From the NCBI GenBank assembly GCA_030789695.1, contig CM061142.1, positions 607,609,659-607,673,658 of the forward strand: DNA of 64,000 bases, written 5' to 3'. Positions 33,939-45,362 of this stretch are shown piece after piece. The position numbers and the translations under genes are program-made. The stretch's first letter is position 1. Every line of letters starts with the position of its first letter. Under the pieces are notes generated by a model, which did no database searches, had not been told where the DNA came from, and saw nothing but the letters and a program-made list of their open reading frames with translations. The DNA is from Scilla litardierei. Its lineage: Eukaryota > Streptophyta > Magnoliopsida > Asparagales > Asparagaceae.

Positions 33939-36128
33939 ATGGCTACACGAGAAGGTGCCTCCGTTGTTCGTCCTCCATTGCTCATTGGTACAAATTACAC
34001 TTACTGGAAGTCTCGGATGCGTGTATTCATTAAGTCCATTGATGAGAAGGCCTGGATCACTGTCAGTGAAGGATGGACACCGCCAACCGAAATTGACGAA
34101 GATGGCGAAGAACACCTCAAGTCGGCAAGAGACTGGAGTCGGATTGAAGAACATGCGGCCTTGTGCAATTCTAAAGCAATTAATGCTATTTTTTCCGCTG
34201 TCGACGAAGAGCAATTCAAATTAATCTCTACGTGTGAGTATGCAAAGGAAGCGTGGGATATACTACAGAATATTCATGAAGGAACCAGTACTGTAAGAGC
34301 ATCTAAACTTCAAATGCTTGCATCTCAATTTGAAAATCTCAGGATGAATGATGATGAGACTGTGGCTGAGTTCAATGGGAGACTGCGTGATATATCTAAT
34401 CAGGCATTTCAATTGGGGAAGAAGTACTCTCAAAAGAAGTTGGTTGAAAAAACTTTGAGATCCGTACCCGATAAGTTCTCTGCGAAGATTGCGGCCATTG
34501 ATGAAGTGAGGAACACATCCACCTTGAGATTGGATGAACTCATGGGATCTCTTCAGACCTATGAAATGAATCTGAAGCCGAACCACAGGGATAACGTGGT
34601 GGCTCTAAAGGTTGAAGTCAGTAAAACATCTAAGCCTGAAAATGACTCGGATATTGATGATGACATTGATTTGCTGACTAAGAATTTCAACAGAATGATG
34701 CGGAAGATAAGTAACAAGGGAAAGAATTACAGATCTGCCAACAAGGAATCAAGACTGTATCTTCCTACTGCTGGAAAGGAAATGAGTCATTCCGCACAGA
34801 AGTATGAGCCAAAGAGTAAGGGTAAAGGAATACAGTGCAGGGAGTGCGAAGGTTTCGGTCACATACAGGTCGAATGTGCTAATACCATCAAGAAGAAAAA
34901 GTGGAAATCATTAGCTAGTACCTGGAGTGATGAAGATTCTGAAGGAAGTTCTGGAAATGAAGACAACACTAGCAACTATGTGGCTTTTCCGGCTATTCTT
35001 AATGATCAATCTGATGGGTACACCCCTAGCTGTGTTGGACTTAATGTTGCGACAGCTAGTACAACATTGGAGAACAAAACTGTAAATGTCAGAAAGAATG
35101 TTAGAAAGAATGTTACAACATTATGTACAACATCATGTACAACATCTACAACCGAATCAGATTCTGAAGCTGACAGCGATGAGGAAGTTAGTGACAATGA
35201 TCTCCGTACAGCATACCAGATGATGTTTGAAAAATGGATGCAAATCTGTAATATCAACAAAGTCCTGAAGGATGAGAATGATAGACTGAAGAAAGAGAAG
35301 GAGGAGGTCAAAACCGAATGTCTAAAAGCTGAGGGAAACTGTAGAGAATTGGAAAGAAACTTCAGAAATGTTCTTCTCAGGGCAGAGAAAGCTGAATGTA
35401 CATTGGAGAAATGGAACTGTGGAAAAGCAAAGCTAGATGATATCTTAAACATGGGTAAGATTTCTGGAGATCGCACCGGAGTGGGATACCATAGAGGAGA
35501 CTTCAATAATGTGTCTGCTGAAAGAAGAAGTCAACTTACCAAAGAACTTGAAAGAATGGGTCAGCACAAGGGGCATGATCAGAAGAAGAAGCAGACTATA
35601 TGCGTAAAAGGTGGTCGTCCTGCATGTGCTTACTGCAAGTTCATAAGCCATACTGAGAGAGACTGTTTCAGTCGCATGCGGCATTGGTCAGAAGGAAGAA
35701 ATGTTAGACATCCTAATATGAAGATGAAGAAGCAATGGGTCAAGAAGTCTGAATTATACAGCAAGAACACTACAGCTTCAGAGAGAACACTTCATGTTGT
35801 GACTAATGTTGTAACATTAGATACAACACAGAACAATGTTGCTGCAAATGTTATGACACCAGACTCAACATCTCCTCTCGACAACCACTGTGAGCAACCT
35901 ACGCCAAAGTCTCATGAATCTTCCTCCAGAATTATCAGAGTGCTATCTCGCCGCTTTGCTCACTGCTCTTCCTCCACCGGTGCCATTGGATCTTCGCCTG
36001 TACCCTCTCCTGCACAACAATCCACCTCTGCTTCATCTTCTGCTGCCTCATCATCTAGACCGGTTGACTTCCCTAAAGTTCGTTCACTTCTTAGCCGGTT
36101 CCATCGCATCCACGTCCCCAAATTTTGA
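33939..36128 (+). CDS. gag: gag of array unit 2, intact 729 aa
   Basis: The only fully open gag of the array. It starts MATREGASVVRPP. A DUF4219-like block (LLIGTNYTYWKSRM, residues about 14-27) precedes a UBN2-type gag domain (about 65-215). CCHC knuckle 1, CRECEGFGHIQVEC, is near residue 299. An acidic Ser-rich linker leads to a charged coiled coil (about 439-492). CCHC knuckle 2, CAYCKFISHTERDC, is near residue 563, and the C-terminus is Ser/Thr-rich. No protease, integrase or RT follows. Inferred role: capsid and nucleocapsid protein packaging its own RNA, with enzymes supplied by an autonomous Sirevirus. Confidence 0.88.
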   Translation: MATREGASVVRPPLLIGTNYTYWKSRMRVFIKSIDEKAWITVSEGWTPPTEIDEDGEEHLKSARDWSRIEEHAALCNSKAINAIFSAVDEEQFKLISTCEYAKEAWDILQNIHEGTSTVRASKLQMLASQFENLRMNDDETVAEFNGRLRDISNQAFQLGKKYSQKKLVEKTLRSVPDKFSAKIAAIDEVRNTSTLRLDELMGSLQTYEMNLKPNHRDNVVALKVEVSKTSKPENDSDIDDDIDLLTKNFNRMMRKISNKGKNYRSANKESRLYLPTAGKEMSHSAQKYEPKSKGKGIQCRECEGFGHIQVECANTIKKKKWKSLASTWSDEDSEGSSGNEDNTSNYVAFPAILNDQSDGYTPSCVGLNVATASTTLENKTVNVRKNVRKNVTTLCTTSCTTSTTESDSEADSDEEVSDNDLRTAYQMMFEKWMQICNINKVLKDENDRLKKEKEEVKTECLKAEGNCRELERNFRNVLLRAEKAECTLEKWNCGKAKLDDILNMGKISGDRTGVGYHRGDFNNVSAERRSQLTKELERMGQHKGHDQKKKQTICVKGGRPACAYCKFISHTERDCFSRMRHWSEGRNVRHPNMKMKKQWVKKSELYSKNTTASERTLHVVTNVVTLDTTQNNVAANVMTPDSTSPLDNHCEQPTPKSHESSSRIIRVLSRRFAHCSSSTGAIGSSPVPSPAQQSTSASSSAASSSRPVDFPKVRSLLSRFHRIHVPKF

Positions 36129-36418
36129 TATGCAGACCACTGAAGCCCCTCTGTCAACACCGCCGATGTTTTTCTACTCTCCAACTTCTTTTCGACCCCT
36201 CAGTGCTCGACTCGGATGTGAGATGTGAGGCTAGCTGAAAGGGGGAGTATTTGGTGTCTTTTCTGAATAATTTTGATGCCTCTTCTGAGGTGATCACTGC
36301 TCGGGTTGTTCTAGTAAGGGGGAGTATGTAGTTTGGATTATTGTGGCTCAAAGGGGGAGAATATGTGCTTGGTTGGTGCTTTCTTTGGGTTGTGCCACAT
36401 AATGACAAAGGGGGAGAT
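36129..36418 (+). other. Unit 2 tail with polypurine tracts
   Basis: Equivalent to 31969-32258, with four GGGGGAG tracts and the last one abutting LTR3. Confidence 0.75.
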
Positions 36419-38023
36419 TGTTAGGGTTGAATTCTGCTGATATTTGTTGGCATTAGTGGCACAATTGCTGGAGAGCTCAGTCTGCAGAATCAGAGTTATT
36501 TTTTAGCAGTTTGAGAAAAATGTTGAACATTATGTTGAACGACATTATGTTCAACATTCGAATCTGGAATAATTGTTCGTATTCAGAAACGCTACTTTGG
36601 TCTATAAATGTGTCATGGTGATCTCAGATCTGATTTGTAGCCTAGAATATCGGAGGTTCCTGATTTGATTGTTTCCAGATATTTGGTGAGATTTTTATAC
36701 TCCTTCTTACCCGAATTAGTTCCTTAATTGATGGAGTTTTGTTGAGAATTTTTGGGAATCTGGTTTGTTCCTAAATTGATGGAAGGAAATATTTGCTGAG
36801 ATTTATTGGTTTTATTTACCAGAAATAGTTCCTTATTCTACGGGCAAAATATCCGCATGAGATTTGTTTTAATCTTTTTACCCGAAATAGATTCGGTGGT
36901 TCCTTGAATATGTGATTCCTTACCCGAAGTGATCCTACAAATATTGGCGGATATTCTGCATTAAAAAGGAAGTTATTTAATTGGATATAGTGGTTTCAAA
37001 ATCTGGTTGGTTTCATAACTAAATGGTATGTGCGATTGAAGATATGTGCGGTTGAAGATTTTTTAAATGAATGGTTTCAGATCTTACAGTATTGTTTAGA
37101 TCTTCTCCAGATACGCTGTTGGATGCAGGTATGCATAAGATTTGCTGACGAAGGTGAATGAAAGGATCAATCCACAACCGAGGTATGAAAGATCCACTAA
37201 CAAATGAATGTTTATGAAATGTTGTACAAAATGTCATATGAAATGTTGAACGTGTTGTTCTATCTTCTGAGATCTGTTCCCGTGGATTTCTTTGTTGCTG
37301 TTTGATTTTAACGGTTGATTGAGGATAAGGCTCGTTGTTAATTTGAAGATAGGAGCTATCGTGTTAAATGGTTTAAGATCCTCTCTTTCAGTTTGGATCG
37401 GGTGGTTTTCTCAGTTATATTTGCTGAAGCGGTTTGTAGGTTGGTAAAAGATATTGTTCGGGTTCAGTTTAGTTTCGACTGCTGAAGATCTTTTCTTATC
37501 TGATCTATCTCGCCTTGCTGCTCTTGGGTTGTTCGGAAAATCCTCAGTGATTTTACCAGAAGAATGGTTGGCTAACCACATAACAACTTTGTAGAGCGAT
37601 GTTAAAAAGTTGGAAGTTGGTTTGAATTTATTATCGCTTTTGCGGAGGGTGGCTTTTGGAAAAAGACGATTGAAGAACTCCGGGAGGAGGCCGACGGCTA
37701 CGCACGTAGGATCAAGGGAGTTGATCTAGTCGGTTGTGCAAGGGGAGCTTGCTGGCAAGGGGAGCTTGCCAAGAATACTCCATGGGTTGGTAGAGACCAC
37801 CCATCACGGTTTGTATTGAGGGGGAGGTTGTTCCTCCTAATAGAATCGTGATAATTAGTGATTGTACTCATTGATTAGTTTAGTGGAGTATTCTGATTTT
37901 CTGGGCGGCGCCCCGCAGATGTAGGTGTGCGCACCGAACTCCGTTACCAAGTTTCCTGTGTCACCTTGGTGTTTATGTTTTATCTTTGTGTTTTATTTGT
38001 CATGCTTAAGTACTGAACTAACA
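36419..38023 (+). repeat. TR-GAG array LTR3
   Basis: 1605 bp, same structure as LTR2, shared by units 2 and 3. Confidence 0.93.
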
Positions 38024-38098
38024 ATTGGTATCGGAGCAGGTCACCCGTGTATCTTTGTTATCAAAGCGGGTGTGATCTTGAATTTCAGTACTTGAATC

Positions 38099-40288
38099 AT
38101 GGCTACACGAGAAGGTGCCTCCGTTGTTCGTCCTCCATTGCTCATTGGTACAAATTACACTTACTGGAAGTCTCGGATGCGTGTATTCATTAAGTCCATT
38201 GATGAGAAGGCCTGGATCGCTGTCAGTGAAGGATGGACACCGCCAACCGAAATTGATGAAGATGGCGAAGAACACCTCAAGTCGGCAAGAGACTAGAGTC
38301 GGATTGAAGAACATGCGGCCTTGTGCAATTCTAAAGCAATTAATGCTATTTTTTCCACTGTCGACGAAGAGCAATTCAAATTAATCTCTACGTGTGAGTA
38401 TGCAAAGGAAGCGTGGGATATACTACAGAATATTCATGAAGGAACCAGTACGGTAAGAGCATCTAAACTTCAAATGCTTGCATCTCAATTTGAAAATCTC
38501 AGGATGAATGATGATGAGACTGTGGCTGAGTTCAATGGGAGACTGCGTGATATATCTAATCAGGCATTTCAATTGGGGAAGAAGTACTCTCAAAAGAAGT
38601 TGGTTGAAAAAACTTTGAGATCCGTACCCGATAAGTTCTCTGCGAAGATTGCGGCCATTGATGAAGTGAGGAACACATCCACCTTGAGATTGGATGAACT
38701 CATGGGATCTCTTCAGACCTATGAAATGAATCTGAAGCCGAACCACAGGGATAAAGGGGTGGCTCTAAAGGTTGAAGTCAGTAAAACATCTAAGCCTGAA
38801 AATGACTCGGATATTGATGATGACATTGATCTGCTGACTAAGAATTTCAACAGAATGATGCGGAAGATAAGTAACAAGGGAAAGAATTACAGATCTGCCA
38901 ACAAGGAATCAAGACCGTATCTTCCTACTACTGGAAAGGCAATCAGTCATTCCGCACAGAAGTATGAGCCAAAGAGTAAGGGTAAAGGAATACAGTGCAG
39001 GGAGTGCGAAGGTTTCGGTCACATACAGGCCGAATGTGCTAATACCATCAAGAAGAAAAAGGGGAAATCATTAGCTAGTACCTGGAGTGATGAAGATTCT
39101 GAAGGAAGTTCTGGAAATGAAGACAACACTAGCAACTATGTGGCTTTTCCGGCTATTCTTGATGATCAATCTGATGGGTACACCCCTAGCTGTGTTGGAC
39201 TTAATGTTGTGACAGCTAGTACAACATTGGAGAACAAAACTGTAAATGTCAGAAAGAATGTTAGAAAGAATGTTACAACATTATGTACAACATCATGTAC
39301 AACATCTACAACCGAATCAGATTCTGAAGCTGACAGCGATGAGGAAGTTAGTGACAATGATCTCCGTACAGCATACCAGATGATGTTTGAAAAATGGATG
39401 CAAATCTGTAATATCAACAAAGTCCTGAAGGATGAGAATGATAGACTGAAGAAAGAGAAGGAGGAGGTCAAAACCGAATGTCTAAAAGCTGAGGGAAACT
39501 GTAGAGAATTGGAAAGAAAGTTCAGAAATGTTCTTCTCAGGGCAGAGAAAGCTGAATGTACATTGGAGAAATGGAACTGTGGAAAAGCAAAGCTAGATGA
39601 TATCTTAAACATGGGTAAGATTTCTGGAGATCGCACCGGAGTGGGATACCATAGAGGAGCCTTCAATAATGTGTCTGCTGAAAGAAGAAGTCAAGTTACC
39701 AAAGAACTTGAAAGAATGGGTTAGCACAAGGGGCATGATCAGAAGAAGAAGCAGACTATATGCGTAAAAGGTGGTCGTCCTGCATGTGCTTACTGCAAGT
39801 TCATAGGCCATACTGAGAGAAACTGTTTCAGTCGCATGCGGCATTGGTCAGAAGGAAGAAATGTTAGACATCCTGATATGAAGATGAAGAAGCAATGGTT
39901 CAAGAAGTCTGAATTATACAGCAAGAACACTACAGCTTCAGAGAGAACACTTCATGTTGTGACTAATGTTGTAACATTAGATACAACACAGAACAATGTT
40001 GCTGTAAATGTTATGACACCAGACTCAACATCTCCTCTCGACAATCACTGTGAGAAACCTGCGCCAAAGTCTCATGAATCTTCCTCCAGAATTATCAGAG
40101 TGCTATCTCGCCGCTTTGCTCACTGCTCTTCCTCCACCGGTGCCATTGGATCTTTGCCTGTACCCTCTCCTGCACAGCAATCCACCTCTGCTTCATCTTC
40201 TGCTGCCTCATCATCTAGACCGGTTGACAATCCTAAAGTTCGTTCACTTCTTAGCCGGTTCCATCGCATCCACGTCCCCAAATTTTGA
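38099..40288 (+). pseudogene. gag: gag of array unit 3, two stops
   Basis: Full-length copy with TAG at 38294-38296 (TGG in the others) and TAG at 39722-39724 (CAG in the others). The frame is otherwise preserved, including the first CCHC knuckle and the coiled coil; the second knuckle reads CAYCKFIGHTERNC. Confidence 0.9.
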
Positions 40289-40475
40289 CATGCAGACCAC
40301 CGAAGCCCCTCTGTCAACACCGCCGATGTTTTTCTATTCTCCAACTTCTTTTCGGCCCCTCAGTGCTCGACTCGGATGTGAGATGTGAGGCTAGCTGAAA
40401 GGGGGAGAATTTGGTGTCTTTTCTGAATAATTTTGATGCCTCTTCTGAGGTGATCACTGCTCGGGTTGTTCTAGT
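40289..40475 (+). other. Unit 3 tail, left part
   Basis: Unit tail up to the E5 insertion site; it resumes at 49721. Bases 40471-40475 (CTAGT) are the E5 target duplication. Polypurine tracts continue at 49726-49828. Confidence 0.8.
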
Positions 40476-41780
40476 TGTAGGAATATGATGCCCTCGAGGC
40501 CATTTATTCCTGTGTGAATAGCACAAACATCTTGTTCGAAATAACAGTAAGCTGTTTGGTAATAATTTATCTAAGTTATATTGTAATTAGATGTCGACTT
40601 AGGTAAAGTCCTGAGACTTTATGCAAGGTCAAACGGATATCGAGATGAGTATCTCGATCATGGAGAAACGTTTGACCGTCTGTAGCATAAGTCTAAAATG
40701 GTTCGTGGTCATAGATGTTTCGAGACAAGGATATCAAAACATCGGACAGACCATTGTGTCTTAGTCTTCACCGTTTAGCGGTGGCGATGATCTCATGATC
40801 GCTTGACTTGGCGAAGTCGAAGACGAGACACAGGTGCTCATTGGAGTGAGTTCACTGAACGATCCACTAGAGTTATCATATGGTTATATTGACCAATCTG
40901 TCAGTGATAACTCTGAGTGATGATAGGATAGTTGGTCTTTTGACTTGAGGTCATTTTGACGGACCTGTGCATGAACGGTGCCACTTAGATCAACTGACCT
41001 AGCTTCGAGGCAAGGCCTGTCGAAAGGTCTTTTGATTGGGTGTCACTTGAAACGTACGAGGCGAGTAATGACCAAGAGAGGATTCGTCTCTCCCGGTCAA
41101 TGGGAGTTAGTGTCGTAGAGTTAGTTCGGTCTTTAGTAAAAACTCTGCGCAGAGTATGTTGGAAGAAGTCCAACATTAATTGACTAAAGATCGATAGAAA
41201 CTAACCGGAGTCAAGTTATTGGGGTTGACAATTTGACCGTACCCCAGACTTGATCTACACGACACAGTTTAGACGAAAAGACTATAACTACGGAATTCAT
41301 CACGGAAACAGTCAGGTGGTCCCGACAATACTCATGTCAATGAGTCAACCACATAATGATGATTCCTGAAGCAGGGACGGCAACCACTGCTCGTGGTCAC
41401 TGCCGTATAGGGCTTCGAGCCCAACCTGTTGTAAGGGTCAGGCTGTAGGGTCTCACACAGAGTGCAACGCTTCGTCTAGTAATAGGTAGAAATTAGTTAG
41501 GGAGAATATTTGCATTTGATGCAAAAGAAGAGATAATTGCATTTGATGCAATATGATAATTTAAGCTTAGATAGGGACTATTTTGCATTTGATGCAAAGG
41601 CAATTAAATATGTATTAAATTGTTTAATACAATATTTAATAAAATAAACGCAAGAAAAAGTTCACGGGTAAGACGGGAATGTCCCGGTCTAAACCCAGGT
41701 TCGAACGGCGTCCAAATCGGACGCCGGATGATCAAGTTAAAGCCAAAAAGCCCAAAGTATCAGACCCAGGCAGAACAGGC

Positions 41781-42116
41781 TGCCTGGGCTAGCCCAGGCG
41801 CTGCCTGGGCTAAGCCCAGGCTCGGCCTGGGCTAGCCAGGCACAAGCCTGGGCTAAGCCCAGGCTCGGCCTGGGCTAATTCCAGGCTCGGCCTGGGCTAA
41901 GCCCAGGCTCGGCCTGGGCTAGCCCAGGCGCCTGGGCATAGCCCAGGCCCGCCTGGGCTAAGCCCAGGCGCGCCTGGGCTCTGCCCAGGCGCGGGCCTGG
42001 GCAAGCCCAGGCCCGCCTGGGCTCTGCCCAGCGCCTGGGCAGAGCCCAGGCGCGGACCTGGGCTCGCCCAGGCGGCTGGACGAGCCCAGGCGCGACCTGG
42101 GCTCTGCCCAGGCGCG
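41781..42116 (+). repeat. GCCTGGGC/GCCCAGGC palindrome array, E5 5' LTR
   Basis: Dense alternation of CCTGGGC and its complement GCCCAGG in hairpin-capable pairs (for example GCCTGGGCTAAGCCCAGGC), about 336 bp. The right LTR has 292 bp; the difference is one 44-bp block. Confidence 0.9.
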
Positions 42117-42431
42117 ATTTGGGCAGTTTTGGCATGTGTGGGGCCCACCCATGGGCCCCACCTCTTGGGTTTTGAACCCTAAGTGTGCTGAATCTTTTGA
42201 CGGCTCGTTTTTGTGAAAAACTAGCCTAGGGCTGATCTTTGGACACTCGATTGGAGGGTCAAACGAACTCCGATTGACGAACCGTTTTTTCCTATGCGTT
42301 CACCGTTGAACGCTTATCGTATTGATAGGTTGTATCAATCCTGAAGCTCAACGGTGAGTGAGTTAAAATTCACGGAAGTTTGCACTTTGTGAAGTGCAAA
42401 CTAACTTAATTTTAAATTAACTCATTGTTTA

Positions 42432-42481
42432 GTCCCACATCGGATTTTGAGAAAAGGGGAGAGTCCGCCGCCTATATAAAT
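42432..42481 (+). promoter_or_regulatory. E5 LTR promoter: USE-like motif and TATA
   Basis: GTCCCACATCG at 42432-42442 matches the snRNA upstream sequence element exactly. TATATAAAT at 42473-42481 follows after 30 bp; the U1 genes here have 32-33 bp. A pyrimidine-rich initiator-like stretch follows. The 3' LTR copy is at 49028-49077. Confidence 0.65.
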
Positions 42482-43125
42482 AGGGGTCTCCCCCCTTTCT
42501 CAAAACTCGTCCCAAGCTCTAGATCTGAGCGGCTCTCGTAAATGTTGGAGCACGCTCGGATCTAAGCTTAAATAAATATTTCTCTATCTCCCTAAATTTC
42601 TACCTTACTCCTGCGGGCTCTAGCAAAGCCACAAAGGAGTTCGGATTCTGGATCCGAAATCTTGGCGGAGGTTTCACTCGCGTGAAACTTTCTTCGGCGG
42701 TTGGTTGGCTCGGCGACACGGGGATTGATCGCCTCGGGATGCGGAGCGGTTCGAGGAGCGGTTCGGGGAGCGGTTCAAGGAGCGGCTCGGCGTGGGACGG
42801 GAGCAGCTCGGAAGACGGCGCGGAACATCTCGCCTGCTCCAGGGCTGAGATTCCGGGTATGTGGTTAAAGTATTTTATTAGCATTAGTTTAGTTTAATCG
42901 CAGTAGGCTAGATCCTTCTTGGGATGGTCAGACCCATCCCAAGTCGGCATAGATCTTGGCATAGGGTCTTGGACCTTAGGACCAAGTTAAAAATGTTTTA
43001 ACTTGCATGTTAATTAAGATTAACTGTTTTTCTTCCGCTGCTTTTGATTTTCCTGTCTATGTTCCGTCCGACTTAGGACGGGACTAGAGTTTTTATGCCC
43101 TAAGGGAACGTCCAATACCCAACAG

Positions 43126-43137
43126 TGGTATCAAAGC
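43126..43137 (+). other. E5 primer binding site
   Basis: TGGTATCAAAGC, 1 nt after the LTR, one base from the usual initiator-Met site. Confidence 0.8.
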
Positions 43138-44380
43138 CTAGGTTTGCGTAGCGATCTAGGTACTGCGATTAATTTTAAACTTAAGAATGCTTTTAAATAC
43201 TTTTTAAAATGTTTTTAAAATTATGAGATAAATTTTAAAAATGTTTTAGATGTTCTAAAATTTTTTTTTTATGAAATTTTTGAACATGGAAATTTTTTTT
43301 TAAATGACATTTTAAAATTTATGTGATAATTTTAAAACTAATTTTTTAAATCTTTAAAAGTTTAAAATTTATTTTGGATGCCTAAAATTTTTATTTGATA
43401 AATTTTTTTAAGCATGAAAGTTTTTTTTTTTTTAAATAATGTTTTAATTTATGAGATATTTTAAAACTGTTTTAAAAGTTAAAAATTTTTTATGCGATAA
43501 ATTTTTAACATAGCATGCAAATTAGTGATTTTAATATTAAGTTTTTTTTATGAGATAAAAAAAATAAAATAATTTTAAAATCATATTTTAAATTTAAATG
43601 TTAAATTTATGTATGCATGCTAAAAATTGTTTATGCGATAAACTTAGTTTATTTAATTGTTAAATAGATATACACTTTCATTTTATGTTGATAAAATTAG
43701 TGTAGCTTTATTTCAATGGCTTGTACTATCTTGTCCCTTATTTGATAACACAAGACAACCCTTTAGGTTAGCCATTAAAAATGATTAAAATTTATTACTT
43801 GAATTTTAATGACATGCTATGTTTTAATAAATCATTAACAACAATATTAAGACCTAATTCCTGATTAGGGTAGTCCTTTTAATGAATTTTCAAATTCTAA
43901 TTGTTATAATTAATTTTCATTAAAGGACTTCGCTTCTAGCGTTGTTAATAATTTATTAAAATCCTAATAACGATTAGGGTAGCACGTGAACCTTATAGTT
44001 GATAAGGACTTAATAAAAGTTATTAAACAAATCCTAAAAATTTTGAATTTAAGGATCCAACTAGTTGATAGGATTAATTAGTTGTTAATAAAAGCTGTTT
44101 AGTCTATGGCATACATACAAAAATGACAAGCTTCATTCAATGGACCATGATCCAGTCAATGTGCTTGGCTAAGAGTTCTGGGTCAACCCTTGCTAGTCCA
44201 AGGGGTAGTGATCCTGGCTTAGTCAATTCCCTGGCTGAGTTCCGCTGGACCGCAATGTCGCGAATCATGATTGTATGACACCCTGGACTATATCTAAGTC
44301 AAATACGTTAATGATCTTTTTCAAGATTAGCCGTAGCCCTCCTTGTTTTAGGGGTTAGCAACTATAGGGCCCGTGTTATA

Positions 44381-45362
44381 GTTGTTGAGATACACTCAAG
44401 CTGTGACATGGCAACCCTGTAGAAACCAACTCCTTAAATACATAAGATGAAATCTTGACTGACCCTAACCGTCGTCTCGTACCCCGAGCGTCGGCGTAAG
44501 TTAAGTCAACGATGTAGTCTGCCTAGATGTAGTCTAAGACCTGACCCAAACCGACGTGTCGTGCATACACCGAGCTGAGGGGCGAGTCAGGCTAGACATG
44601 AAAACAAGGGTCCGACTAGACTAGACATTGTGATTTGGATGAGCACACTCATGATCACAAATGGCTAGGGACAAAAACCGATTAAGAGAGTCATATCCGA
44701 TATGATCGATGAAGAGTCATCTTCCGATTGCAGAGTCAATCAACTTGTTGAGCTACACTCAAGGTTGTCTAGACCCAAGGTGATTGGAACTCTTACCCAT
44801 TAATTTTAATTCGATTAAATCGTTCGTTATTAAGCTTTAAAACGTTCGTAAAATTAGTGGGAGGATATAGATAGATAAAAGCCAATCTACCTATATTTAA
44901 TATTGAACATATGCTAAAACTAGGGCAAGAATATGTTTACCGAAAGAATCAATTGATAATATTTTAATAAGTTAATTGGTCAAAAAGTTGATTAATTGAA
45001 TATCAAAGTTAAATTCTAATTGATAGAATTAAAACTATATTCTCGTTGACATTAAATGACCTTCTAAAGAACAGACTTAAGAAATATAATTTCAATTAAG
45101 TTCTGTGTCCAACAAATAAATTAAAGCTACATGTCACTCGTCTCTATATGAGGCAGCTTGAACATATAGGACATTCAAAGTATGTTTCTCCCTACAACTT
45201 GTTGAGCTACACTCAAGGTTGTATGGATAAACAATTTTGATCCGCAAAGTTCAAAGATTCGATCAAACCGTTTGAGTCGAATACGAGTGCATGAGCGATG
45301 CAAGACTATGTATCCCAACCGGATCTTGAGACAAGCAACTTCTTGAGCTACACTCAAAATTG
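44381..45362 (+). repeat. Dispersed hairpin repeats in E5
   Basis: Near-identical imperfect palindromes at 44381-44403, 44741-44767, 45195-45221 and 45336-45362. The core is TTGAGCTACACTCAA, with CAAC and GTTG outer arms in the second and third. Spacing is irregular. Confidence 0.7.

Larger units (their letters stand above)
40476..43124 (+). repeat. E5 5' LTR
   Basis: 2649 bp, TGTAGGAATATG...CCCAACA. Notable parts: three TTGCATTTGATGCAA palindromes (41510-41524, 41537-41551, 41583-41597), a GC-rich palindromic array (41781-42116), a USE/TATA pair (42432-42481) and AGCGGTTC-type direct repeats near 42745-42795. The open frames in the GC array and in 42600-42897 reflect composition and have no recognised product. 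Confidence 0.94.

Noticed and set aside
41875..42161. Pro/Ala/Gly-rich frames in the E5 GC array
   Set aside because: Open in three frames at once because the array is GC-rich and repetitive; low complexity, no start context.
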